From the NCBI GenBank assembly GCA_964534995.1, contig CAZHSC010000062.1, positions 1-21,527 on the forward strand: a stretch of 21,527 nt of DNA. The letters are read 5' to 3'. How positions within the stretch are numbered: the stretch's first letter is position 1; each line of letters starts with the position of its first letter. The position numbers and the translations under genes were made by a program. Source of the DNA: JAJTFW01 sp964534995. Lineage in GTDB: Bacteria; Bacteroidota; Bacteroidia; AKYH767-A; OLB10. The notes beneath the pieces are model-generated. The model did not search any database. It had not been told where the DNA came from and was given only the letters and a program-made list of their open reading frames with translations. This document shows positions 7,162 through 14,771 of this stretch, in pieces.

Positions 7162-10100
7162 TTATTTATCGATCACCATGCGCAATACTTTCTGACTTTC
7201 ATCTTCAAAGCGTATGCTTACGAAATACACACCTGCGGGGACTTCCTGCATATGGATATCAAAAGTTACATCCTTGCCTTGCTGTTGCAGTATCTGCCTG
7301 CCGAGTACATCGCTGATGCTGACAGTATAGGTACCGGGGGCTGCGCCAAACTGAAGACGCGCCTCTCCATTCCCCGGATTCGGGAACAAGGAGATGTCCT
7401 GCGCGATTTCCTGTCCTTCACGGCAGCTAACGGTTACTTTCTTCGTTTTTTGTGCTGCTGCTCCACAGCCATTGGACGCGGTAACTTTAGCATAGCCTGT
7501 TGAAGTTCCCCAGTTGGCGGTCAGAGAAGCTGTTCCCTGTCCGTTAACAATGGTGGCAGAAGCCGGCAGCGCCCAGGTATAGGTAACATTGGCCTGCGCA
7601 ACCACCGAAAAGTTCAGGTTGCTTTGATTGGCACATACAGAAGAAGGGCCTGTAATGGATGTTGGCTTAAGTGGAAGGGTTGTCAAACCTGAGAGGCAAC
7701 GGGCGGCACTGCTACCGCAGGCATTATCGGCGGTGACACAAACGGAACCGCTGCTAACAGCGGAAGAAGGCCATTGTACTTGTATGGCAATGGTACCCTG
7801 ACCCACAAGTATCTGAGCGCCGGAAGGCACCGTCCAGGTATAGGATGTGGCGCCGGTAGTGGAAGGTGCTATATTGTAGCCTGCCACCGTATTGCAAAGG
7901 TTGTTCAGAGCGCCTGTAAAGGAAGCCGGTTTATTGGGAATACTGCGCAGGGTTACGCTCTTCCCGCTGCTGTTGCCGCAGAGGTTGCCGGCCATTACCT
8001 GCAGGCTGCCGCTGGTAAAGCCTGCCTGGAACAATACAGATACGCTGTTGGTACCCTGCCCACTGACGATTGTGGCGCCGGCGGGAGGAGTCCAGGTATA
8101 GGTGGTGGCCCCGCTGACGGCAGGACATGAATAATTCTTTGTGGTGCCGGCACATACACCGGTTTTGGAACCTGTAATGGAAGCCGGGGTATTAGGCACT
8201 CCGGTACCGTTAGAAGTGATGGATGTGGCCGCGCTGAAACTGCATCCATTGGCATCCGTCACCAACACTGAATAGTTACCGGGAGCCAGGGAAGAAATAT
8301 TCGCAGTTACGGCGCCATTGCTCCACAGATAACTGTAGGGTGCTGTGCCTCCCGAGAAGGTGAGGTAGATGGCCCCGTCGCTGGCGCCGCAGGTGGCATT
8401 TTGCGCAGTAAGATAGCCCTGCATTTGGGCAGGCTCGGTAATGGTTACGCTGCCGGTAGCACTGCAGCCTGAATTATCCGTAACGGACCAGGTATATACT
8501 CCCGCGCTGAGTCCGCTGATAGCGGCGGTAGTGGCGCCAGTGGACCAGTTGTAAACCGGCGTGCCGGTAGCACCGGAAGGAATCACCGTAGCAGACCCGT
8601 TGCTGAGTCCCGAACAGGTGACGTTGGTTTGTGAGGTGCCGGCGCTGAGGGTGCCTACGGTAACCGTAGCCGTGGCGCTCTTGCTGCATCCGTTGTTATC
8701 GGTAACCACAACGGTATAGGTGGTGGTGGTGGCCGGTGAAGCAAGCGGGTTGGCAATGGAGGCATTGTTCAGTCCGGTAGCAGGGGTCCAGTTATAGGAA
8801 ACGATGGAATTGGCAGGAAGTTCGAGCGACCATTTCCAGAGGGTACCGATATCCTGTCCGCCAAGGTCGGTGATGCGCAGACCCCAGGTGCCGTTGGCAG
8901 AACCGCTCAGATTACTGAATGCCTGCTGGGGTGTAAAGGTACCCGTAAAGGGAGCAGTACCGTTGGTAATGGAGGTGCCCGTGTTGGTGAAGCGGGTACG
9001 TTTAAAGTCATTGCCCGATCCGCCCACACCACTGGCGAGCGTTATGACGGAGCCGTTAGGAGCGATGAGCTCGATTTTCAAATCGGCATCATAGGTATGG
9101 GTCAGGGAATCGATAACTACCGCTATGAGCGCGGCGGCATTGGAACTTCCGCTGATGGACAGGGAAGAGGTAACGCCGGGATTTGGCGAATCGGGGATGT
9201 TGAGGGGAGTGGTGTTGCTGGCATTGTTGCCTCCCTGCCCCGGGACAGTAGCGATGGCGTTGAGCTGAACGTTGCCGGTACTGCAGTTCGCGCTTCCCCC
9301 TGTAGCGTTTACATTGGGAGCGTCATTCACAGTAACGGACACCGAAGCTGTGCCACTGCAGCCGTTTGCATCGGTGATGAGACAGGAATACAATCCGTTG
9401 TTGGCACTGCTGGCATTGGGAATAGCGGGAGTGGCACTTGAAGAGGAAAATCCACCCGGTCCTGTCCAGCTGAAAGTGGTACCTCCGCTGGCGCTGAGTT
9501 GGATGGTGCCGCCGGTACATGCCGTGCCGCTCAAAGCGGCGGTGGCATTGGTATTGATAAGCAGGCCATACACTCCCACAGCATCCCATGCATTTTTTAC
9601 CGAGTACGATTCAGGTGAACAATTGCCGTATAGATCGTTGGCCGATTGCAGCGCGTAAAACGCCGCGTCATCATATTGGGATCCGGAAGTGAGGTAAAAA
9701 GAATTGTTGCGGTAGGCGATCATCCTGGCCTTGCTCATACCAATGCCGGTAACGTTATATACGAAGCCCAGGTCATTGGTGCCTGCACCGCCCTGGCAAA
9801 GGAGGTAATACCAGAAATTCTGAACACCGCTGTTGATATGCACTCCGCCGTTATCACCCGTACCGGTATACCAGTTCGTTCCGAGGTAAGTATCCGGATC
9901 ACCGGCAAGTCCGGGGTTGTTCATGTAACGCAGGGCATCACCGGCTGTACCCGGGGTATAGGTCTGATCGCCGATGAGGAAATTGGCGCTCAGCGGACGC
10001 GCGTAGAAATCAACGGTAACGCCGAAGATATCGGAGAAAGATTCATTCAGCGCTCCCGATTCGTAAGAATATACCAGGTTGGAAGAATACGAAGTGACGC

Positions 10101-11238
10101 CATGCGTAAGTTCATGCGCGATGATATCCACCTCCGTAAGGGGGGAAAACACGGAACCGTCGCCATCCCCGTAAGTCATCACAGAACCATTCCAGAAGGC
10201 ATTGTTGTATGCGCTGCTGTAATGCACATAGGATTTCAGTACGGCACCCGCATTGTTGTAACTGTTACGGCCATGAATGCCCAGATAGTAATCATAGGTT
10301 TTTTGTGTACCCCAGTGGGCATCGTAAGCGGCATTGTCCTGGTTGGTGGTAACATTCCAAAAATTATCCGTATCGGTGAAATCAACGGCGGAGGCATAGC
10401 TGGTGCCGTTATTCATATCATAGGTTTCCACACCGCTGCCTCTGGAGTAATCCCTGAGGCGGTAGTTACCGGGGGCGGTGCTGTCGGTTTGCATGGTTTG
10501 CGTACCGCTGTATCGGGTGACTCCGGTACCGTTTACAGTTACCGAACAGATTTTATTTTCCTTAAAGAGAATACGGCCCTGCTGCGCGTCTACATAAATT
10601 TCCCAGCGCTCATGCGGCTCGGTGCTGTACACATCGAACTTCCAGCAAAGTGCGGCTGTTTTTTCTTTGGCATTGGCCAGGGAAGGCAAAACCACCAGCT
10701 CCCCTTTCGGGTAGGCGTTGCCGTGATCATGTCCGGTAAGGATATGCTGCTCTTCCGGTGTATCCTGCCAGAGGTACTTTACCGCGCCGATATCTTTCAG
10801 GGCGGCTTCCAGCGCCGCTTTCTCACCAAGTGCAGGAACCGTGGCGAGGTTCAGGTTTTTATAGAAATAGCCGTTGGCGGACAGCAGCCGGCCCTGTTTA
10901 CCATGGAGGATATATTCTCCCATCACCACACGCAGTGACTTATAGTACTGCTGATAACGGTCATGCGTCATGCCCAGATCATCGCGGTCGCTGCGGATCA
11001 GCTGCCAGCTGTCAGATGGGCCGCTGCCCAGTACGGTCTGCAGGGCTTCCATGCCGGAAGAGGCAGATATAAAAGATTGCTTATCAAAAGCGATGTACAG
11101 GGGTGCCGCCGAACGGGGGCTGTAACGGATTTCCGTGGCCGAAGGATGTATTCCCGCAGCCTGCGTTCCGGATAAAATTTGAGCGGAAACGGGTTGTATG
11201 CATAGGGCCAGCATACATCCGAGTAAGATTTTTTTCAT
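7162..11238 (-). CDS. Secreted M4 thermolysin-like protease with P domain, SprB/PKD-like repeats and T9SS tail
   Basis: Large exported zinc endopeptidase of 1358 residues. A signal peptide (cut after SAQ, residue 20) precedes an FTP/PepSY-type propeptide (about 45-230). The M4 catalytic domain (about 235-560) shows HELTHGVTSYSS (H375, E376, H379), GALNESFSDIFG (third ligand E399) and GVHINSGVQN (H467). Downstream are an Ig-like domain (565-640) and a proprotein-convertase P domain (about 680-808; ADLKIELIAPNGS, NGTWGLRITD). Then come a PKD/Ig-like unit (815-862), two SprB-like repeats (865-935 and 938-1005) and three related PKD-like units (about 1016-1275). A Por/type IX sorting domain (about 1280-1358; LFPNPGNGEARL) ends the protein. 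It is probably delivered to the cell surface or medium by the type IX system. It stands as a single-gene unit with its own terminator. Confidence 0.95.
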   Translation of the reverse strand: MKKILLGCMLALCIQPVSAQILSGTQAAGIHPSATEIRYSPRSAAPLYIAFDKQSFISASSGMEALQTVLGSGPSDSWQLIRSDRDDLGMTHDRYQQYYKSLRVVMGEYILHGKQGRLLSANGYFYKNLNLATVPALGEKAALEAALKDIGAVKYLWQDTPEEQHILTGHDHGNAYPKGELVVLPSLANAKEKTAALCWKFDVYSTEPHERWEIYVDAQQGRILFKENKICSVTVNGTGVTRYSGTQTMQTDSTAPGNYRLRDYSRGSGVETYDMNNGTSYASAVDFTDTDNFWNVTTNQDNAAYDAHWGTQKTYDYYLGIHGRNSYNNAGAVLKSYVHYSSAYNNAFWNGSVMTYGDGDGSVFSPLTEVDIIAHELTHGVTSYSSNLVYSYESGALNESFSDIFGVTVDFYARPLSANFLIGDQTYTPGTAGDALRYMNNPGLAGDPDTYLGTNWYTGTGDNGGVHINSGVQNFWYYLLCQGGAGTNDLGFVYNVTGIGMSKARMIAYRNNSFYLTSGSQYDDAAFYALQSANDLYGNCSPESYSVKNAWDAVGVYGLLINTNATAALSGTACTGGTIQLSASGGTTFSWTGPGGFSSSSATPAIPNASSANNGLYSCLITDANGCSGTASVSVTVNDAPNVNATGGSANCSTGNVQLNAIATVPGQGGNNASNTTPLNIPDSPNPGVTSSLSISGSSNAAALIAVVIDSLTHTYDADLKIELIAPNGSVITLASGVGGSGNDFKRTRFTNTGTSITNGTAPFTGTFTPQQAFSNLSGSANGTWGLRITDLGGQDIGTLWKWSLELPANSIVSYNWTPATGLNNASIANPLASPATTTTYTVVVTDNNGCSKSATATVTVGTLSAGTSQTNVTCSGLSNGSATVIPSGATGTPVYNWSTGATTAAISGLSAGVYTWSVTDNSGCSATGSVTITEPAQMQGYLTAQNATCGASDGAIYLTFSGGTAPYSYLWSNGAVTANISSLAPGNYSVLVTDANGCSFSAATSITSNGTGVPNTPASITGSKTGVCAGTTKNYSCPAVSGATTYTWTPPAGATIVSGQGTNSVSVLFQAGFTSGSLQVMAGNLCGNSSGKSVTLRSIPNKPASFTGALNNLCNTVAGYNIAPSTTGATSYTWTVPSGAQILVGQGTIAIQVQWPSSAVSSGSVCVTADNACGSSAARCLSGLTTLPLKPTSITGPSSVCANQSNLNFSVVAQANVTYTWALPASATIVNGQGTASLTANWGTSTGYAKVTASNGCGAAAQKTKKVTVSCREGQEIAQDISLFPNPGNGEARLQFGAAPGTYTVSISDVLGRQILQQQGKDVTFDIHMQEVPAGVYFVSIRFEDESQKVLRMVIDK

Positions 11239-11285
11239 ATAAGTTATGTATTGTTTTGGTTGTGTGAGAAGGGACAGTCAGACAG

Positions 11286-11293
11286 TAAAAATA
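11286..11293 (-). promoter_or_regulatory. Possible -7 box of the M4 protease gene (TATTTTTA)
   Basis: One mismatch from TAnnTTTG on the minus strand, giving a leader of roughly 40-45 bases before the ATG at 11238. No convincing -33 box. Weak call. Confidence 0.3.
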
Positions 11294-11549
11294 CTTCCCT
11301 GCTGAAACGCTAAGGTACGGCTTGGCCTGATATCCTGAAAATAAAAATTAACAAAAAGTAAAGCCGCTATCTGATCAAACACAGCAAAGGGCCAGCGTTT
11401 CATCCATTTTAAGGTATGGATGATGCCGGAAGGAGTATTAAAATAAGCAAATAAAACCCTGGTAATAAGTGTTTTAAAAAATAAACACTGTGGGGTGTCA
11501 GTGCTGTACCGGGCAGGATGAGCCGGCCATTGGCTGTATAGATTTTTAT

Positions 11550-12050
11550 TCATACCCTTTCCTGACATTCATGGCTGATAACTTCCGTTGCGGAAAAACC
11601 GAGGCAGGATCCGGGTTGTGGAAGGGCAAATCCGGCAGGAGTAACCGTAAGCGATGCAATAGCCGTATCTGTTCCATACTGATTTCCGCTGATGAGTGTA
11701 AGCGGATACACACCGGCCCCGGCATATACATGCAAAGGATGCTGTAACGTAGAAGTAGTACCGTCGCCAACATCCCAATACCACCAGCCGGCATTCAGAC
11801 TCAGGTCGCTGAACTGCACCTGCAGGTTATTCGTGTTATAGCTAAAATCGGCCTGCGCATCAAACTCACCAATGTTCCATACCGGCAGGCTGTCAAATAC
11901 CACCTGTCAGGCAGTTTGCTGCAGGAAAGTAGCTGTCCCGGCACCAAGGAGGGCATCAAAAGGCGCCGCTACCGGCGATTTACGAAAGATCGTAGTATAG
12001 AGCACACAGGCATTCAGGTAAGAGCCTGCAAGGGAGGGGTGACTGTTATA
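11550..12050 (-). pseudogene. Decayed secreted SGNH/DUF4886-like plus PKD protein
   Basis: Two segments in the same minus-strand frame are separated by one TGA at 11907-11909. The upstream piece (12050 to 11910) reads NSHPSLAGSYLNACVLY, then RKSPVAAPFDALLG and FLQQTA. This resembles the C-terminal end of SGNH-hydrolase-like (DUF4886-type) Bacteroidota proteins, whose HP-S-AG-YL motif holds the catalytic histidine. After the stop the frame continues as QVVFDSLPVWNIGEFDAQADFSY into a PKD domain (FSDLSLNAGWWYWDVGDG, then HVYAGAGVYPLTLISGN). The 5' end is cut by a stop at 12051-12053, and no sorting domain follows at the 3' end. Homology across the TGA shows that this was one gene. The exact parent family is my best match, not a proven one. 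Confidence 0.65.
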
Positions 12051-12246
12051 CTAAACCCGCTTCCACCTTATCCCGGCACTGCAAGTCCGGTGTGAGATGT
12101 CAGCCGACCCCGCTTTCCACAGGTCAAATCCTGTTGTCGGTTCGTCCCCAACAAAAACCTTCAATATGATGATCAGGGGCTTGTTATCCTGTTAATTTAT
12201 TCACGTTAACGAGGAGGAGTAAGCAGCAGCGTTTAACGAAAATTTA
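12051..12246. other. Intergenic segment with nested hairpin
   Basis: No gene is visible. The segment holds a nested inverted repeat: CCGAC (12104-12108) pairs with GTCGG (12136-12140), and inside it ACAGG (12119-12123) pairs with CCTGT (12130-12134) around TCAAAT. The inner hairpin looks like a tRNA T-arm lacking one loop base, but no cloverleaf can be built around it. It abuts the broken 5' end of the pseudogene. Confidence 0.4.
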
Positions 12247-12627
12247 TCAACCTTTAACATAAGAAAATTTTTCAGCCACCTTTCCATCTACAACTTTGAA
12301 AATATCCACACCCCGCAGATGCCAGGGTTTTCCATCTTTTTTTTTGTGATACGTCCATCGCACGATACAGCGATTTCCTGCGACAATAATTTCCTCTGCT
12401 TCGAAATGCGCATCAGGATTAGCGGCAAAGAAATTTTTCCAAAACATCCGCATGGCTGATGCCCCTTCCACCCGCAAACCATCCGGTGGTGGATTGGTAC
12501 TCTCAAACAGACAATCGTCTGTCATCAGATTCATTACAGCATCCAGGTCATGGCGGTTAAATGCTGAATTGAATTTTTCTATTGTTCCGCGGGTGCTATT
12601 CTGATCCATCTTTTCTATTATGTTCAT
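12247..12627 (-). CDS. SnoaL-like / NTF2-fold nuclear transport factor 2 family protein
   Basis: Small cytoplasmic protein of 126 residues with the cone-shaped NTF2-like fold pattern: an N-terminal helix (IEKFNSAFNRHDLDAVMNLMTDDCLFES), a middle segment (VEGASAMRMFWKNFFAANPDAHFEAEEIIVAGNRCIVRWTY) and a C-terminal strand pair (LRGVDIFKVVDGKVAEKFSYV). Members of the SnoaL/ketosteroid-isomerase-like group bind small ligands or catalyse isomerisation or hydrolysis; the substrate here is unknown. The start may be the first Met or Met-7 (MDQNSTRGTIEKF). A -7-like box TAAATTTG lies about 147 bases upstream. It is an isolated gene in the eroded accessory segment. Confidence 0.8.
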   Translation of the reverse strand: MNIIEKMDQNSTRGTIEKFNSAFNRHDLDAVMNLMTDDCLFESTNPPPDGLRVEGASAMRMFWKNFFAANPDAHFEAEEIIVAGNRCIVRWTYHKKKDGKPWHLRGVDIFKVVDGKVAEKFSYVKG

Positions 12628-12942
12628 TTTTTATCCGGAAATATTGAAGTAAAAGATTGATTCAAATCACATGAATGTTACAGGGTCAGGCATTTGACAT
12701 TGCTCTGGGTGCAAGCTCCGAATGGACGGCCCGGGATGTCAGGGCATACAGGTCCCGCAATTGCCAACGAAAACAAATTTAATAATTTAATCGTATCCTG
12801 GCAGGTATTTTCCAGGTGGCGGCTCATGCCGGAGTGAGAGCAAATATAGCCGGTTTGAGACGGAAGGGCAGTCCTGAAAGGGTTAATGTGTCGTGCGGAA
12901 CCATACTGTCAGCCCATTTCAGGGGGATGTGATGTGCGGGAA
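12628..12942. other. Intergenic region upstream of the SnoaL-like gene
   Basis: About 315 bases without a credible gene. It contains the putative promoter of the SnoaL-like gene and leads into the insertion-sequence end relic that starts at 12943. Nothing else was recognised. Confidence 0.45.
12774..12781 (-). promoter_or_regulatory. Putative -7 box of the SnoaL-like gene (TAAATTTG)
   Basis: Exact TAnnTTTG match on the minus strand. It implies a leader of about 140 bases. It is the only exact match I found upstream of this gene; the distance lowers confidence. Confidence 0.35.
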
Positions 12943-13065
12943 TGTCAGGATTAGCCATTCAATTTCAACCAACAAATACGCTACCCGGGGCTCATCCCGC
13001 CATGCTGCGTGACGGTAGTAGAGATCAACATAAATCGGAATCGGGGGTCAGTTTCGCCGGAATAT
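12943..13065 (+). mobile_element. Relic of an insertion-sequence end, copy 1 (IS21-like)
   Basis: Begins TGTCA and shares landmarks at identical spacing with copy 2 at 14341: GGAATGTCA, then 15 bases, then TTTCAAC, then CCCGGGG 21 bases after the start of TTTCAAC. It then has 32 extra bases compared with copy 2, followed by a 26-bp block (13025-13050) identical to 14391-14416. The end carries two degenerate 23-bp tandem units (13020-13042 and 13043-13065). TG-starting ends with internal tandem transposase sites are typical of the IS21 family. No istA or istB gene is present. Confidence 0.55.
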
Positions 13066-13261
13066 CCACACCTGCAACTTTACTATTTGACATTACGACA
13101 AATACAAAAATGTCAGGGTTGAGGAGCAATTTTCACAACTGTTCATCATTAGCAACAGACTCATCATTTTCAAAAACCTCTTTGAAAATTTCAATTTACC
13201 ATTTGAAGACGCTTATACGGTCTGGATTGATTTTTTAATTTACATTTCCTTCTCAGTTCTT

Positions 13262-13930
13262 TCAAGAATCAAAACGTGAGCCGTCCCATTCAACACCGTC
13301 CGGGAAAAGTGCTGCTCTTCTCTTTGCCATTTCTTTGGCTATCATAGCACTATAACCCCCATTTTCATTAAGTTTTGATATGATATTGTCATAACTTTTT
13401 TCGTCTCTGTTTTGGCTTAGTTTAAAAACATTTTCAAGTTTGGCTGCTTTAATTTCAAAGCCAACAATTGCAGGCATCATTTTACTCAAAAAATGCTCAG
13501 GAAGATTGTCGTAGAATGTTTGAGATTGAGTATTCCCATTTTCAAATTTCAAGGTGAGTTTCCTCATAAAATTTACCAATTCGTCATCAGTCATAAATTT
13601 CACCTGACCTTGTATGTGTACGCTCATATAATTCCAGGTAGAGCCAATTTGTGGATTACTGTACCAGGATGCACTTACATAACAACTGGGTCCGGTAAAT
13701 ACAAGTAAGCAATTTGGATTTTCAATAAATGCTTTGTGGTGGTCTGTGTTTCGCATAATGTGTCCCTGGAAATACAACTCACCATCTCGTTCTTCCAATA
13801 AAACAGGGATTTGAGTGGCTACCTGTCCGCCAGAAGCAAAACTGCCTGTCATAAATGCAAAGGGATATGCTTCTATGAAGTCCAAAATTGCTTGTTTGTC
13901 TTTTTCTTTAAAGTATGTAAAGTTGTACAT
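13262..13930 (-). CDS. FMN-binding negative transcriptional regulator-like protein (PaiB family)
   Basis: A protein of about 222 residues with a split-barrel, FMN-binding fold. From the preferred start it reads MYNFTYFKEKDKQAILDFIE, then the barrel strands PFAFMTGS and VATQIPVLLEERDGELYFQGHIMRNTDHHKAF. Next come NPNCLLVFTGPSCYVSASWY, then STWNYMSVHIQGQVKFM, and a helical C-terminus with PAIVGFEIKAAKLENVFKLSQNR. These match PaiB-like proteins. Bacillus PaiB was described as a negative regulator of protease and sporulation genes, but many relatives are flavin- or heme-binding enzymes of unknown role. The ATG at 13930 is preferred over an upstream ATG at 13981, because PaiB proteins begin at MY-x-x-FxE. 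The gene sits alone between two insertion-sequence end relics, so it is probably acquired DNA. Confidence 0.85.
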   Translation of the reverse strand: MYNFTYFKEKDKQAILDFIEAYPFAFMTGSFASGGQVATQIPVLLEERDGELYFQGHIMRNTDHHKAFIENPNCLLVFTGPSCYVSASWYSNPQIGSTWNYMSVHIQGQVKFMTDDELVNFMRKLTLKFENGNTQSQTFYDNLPEHFLSKMMPAIVGFEIKAAKLENVFKLSQNRDEKSYDNIISKLNENGGYSAMIAKEMAKRRAALFPDGVEWDGSRFDS

Positions 13931-14024
13931 ATGTATTTCTGTTCTTTGTCGTCGGTTTGTTATATACGCGTCGTCCTGCAATGAGCGCCAACGGCAGTTC
14001 CCGCAAGGGCAAGTTATGCAAAAA

Positions 14025-14032
14025 CAAATATA
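14025..14032 (-). promoter_or_regulatory. Putative -7 box of the PaiB-like gene (TATATTTG)
   Basis: Exact TAnnTTTG match on the minus strand, predicting a leader of about 90 bases up to the ATG at 13930. Confidence 0.45.
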
Positions 14033-14257
14033 CTAAATCGCTCTTGACCTATTACGCTCCCCAATAGCGTATATGAGTGATAAATTCTGCTGGCTGTATA
14101 ATGCTCAATTGCACTTCGAAAATCCAAAACAATCAAAAAAACACCTCTCCATGCGCGCTTTTGTTCTTTGTAAGCAAAATATTTCAATACCGGGACAAAT
14201 TTGTACATAAGGAAGAGGATGCTGTAGCGAGGCTTCGGGATTGACCTGGCGCTAAAA

Positions 14258-14265
14258 TAACTTTG
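14258..14265 (+). promoter_or_regulatory. Orphan plus-strand -7-like box (TAACTTTG)
   Basis: Exact TAnnTTTG match with TTGACC about 15 bases upstream. No gene follows: the insertion-sequence end relic begins 75 bases downstream. It may be a leftover promoter or a chance match. Confidence 0.25.
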
Positions 14266-14340
14266 TACCCGATCCTGATTACAGGGATTCCCGCCCGAAG
14301 TTGCGTGATGCCGGAACAAAGGGCTCGGCATGCGCCGGAA

Positions 14341-14431
14341 TGTCAATTCCTATTTACCACTTTCAACAATTAAAAATGCTTCCCGGGGGGTCAACATAAA
14401 TCGGAATCGGGGGTCAACATGGTCCGGAATC
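14341..14431 (+). mobile_element. Relic of an insertion-sequence end, copy 2 (IS21-like)
   Basis: Starts TGTCAATTCC and carries two tandem 23-bp units, 14386-14408 and 14409-14431, each of the form GGGGGTCAACAT-N4-CGGAATC and identical at 19 of 23 positions. A 26-bp block (14391-14416) is identical to 13025-13050 in copy 1, in the same orientation. The tandem sites and TG terminus suit a transposase-binding end of an IS21-family element. No transposase gene lies next to it. Confidence 0.6.
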
Positions 14432-14771
14432 TCCAAACAGTGGTTTCATTGTCCCCGCCATGGCGGGCAGGCAGGGGAGCAGCACCTGTCCCGATCGACC
14501 AGAGGGAGCATCGGGATCACCCCGCATGATGCAAAAACCCGAGTTGGCAGCTGGTGTTTTGTCTGTTCGTCATTTCAAACCATTGTCAATATTGAGTTTC
14601 AGTGTCTTTGGCTGTCGGGTTGTGCGTTGCGCTTTTTATTTTTTTGAAGGGTCGGGAAATTTTTTAAAAACAATTTTTCCTGCATTGGCTATGCAAGCTC
14701 TTTGACAAAGCTTTGGTCTGCGGGTTGACTTGTGGGGCTTGCAAATGTGTGTACTTTTGTGTGTAAGCTTT
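14432..14771. other. Gene-free region downstream of the restriction island
   Basis: About 340 bases with no credible gene. It starts with a GC-rich perfect palindrome (14454-14467) and then becomes AT-rich, with T runs near 14636-14645 and 14660-14680. This is the downstream boundary of the minus-strand restriction-modification operon. No strong intrinsic terminator for that operon was found. Confidence 0.45.
14454..14475. repeat. GC-rich palindrome with CAGGCAGG tail
   Basis: CCCGCCATGGCGGG is a perfect 14-bp palindrome (14454-14467) followed by CAGGCAGG. It is of the same general kind as the element at 904-925 and lies just outside insertion-sequence relic copy 2. Confidence 0.45.

Larger units (their letters stand above)
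13931..14340. other. Gene-free upstream region of the PaiB-like gene
   Basis: About 410 bases. The 5' half holds the putative promoter and a leader of about 95 bases for the PaiB-like gene, with a small CCC-GCAA-GGG hairpin at 14001-14009. The right half holds a plus-strand promoter-like box (14258-14265) that leads to no gene. A 110-codon minus-strand frame at 14014-14346 shows no recognisable protein features. Confidence 0.45.

Noticed and set aside
9646..10938. A 430-codon open frame on the plus strand
   Set aside because: It lies wholly antisense to the catalytic part of the M4 protease, whose motifs are unmistakable. GC-rich third positions readily keep the opposite strand open. No domain is recognisable in it.
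12101..12145. A tRNA gene or cobalamin riboswitch suggested by T-arm-like and CCGGTG-like words
   Set aside because: No matching 5' acceptor strand, D-arm or anticodon arm is found, and the T loop lacks a base. The B12-box and later conserved segments of a cobalamin riboswitch are missing.
12113..12190. A DEPTTGFD word in the minus-strand translation resembling an ABC-transporter Walker B region
   Set aside because: It is read from the hairpin segment. No Walker A, signature motif or further ABC sequence surrounds it.
13166..13189. A perfect 9-bp inverted repeat (ATTTTCAAA / TTTGAAAAT) downstream of the PaiB-like gene
   Set aside because: AT-rich, with no T run after the stem on either strand, so not convincing as a terminator. 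No second copy supports an operator.
13961..14020. A possible integron attC site (GTTATAT ... GTTATGC)
   Set aside because: The two core-like boxes are in direct, not inverted, orientation. The long hairpin with paired L boxes that defines attC cannot be drawn.
14014..14346. A 110-codon minus-strand frame between the PaiB-like gene and insertion-sequence relic copy 2
   Set aside because: Its start lies inside the insertion-sequence relic, its composition is mixed, and it has no recognisable domain.
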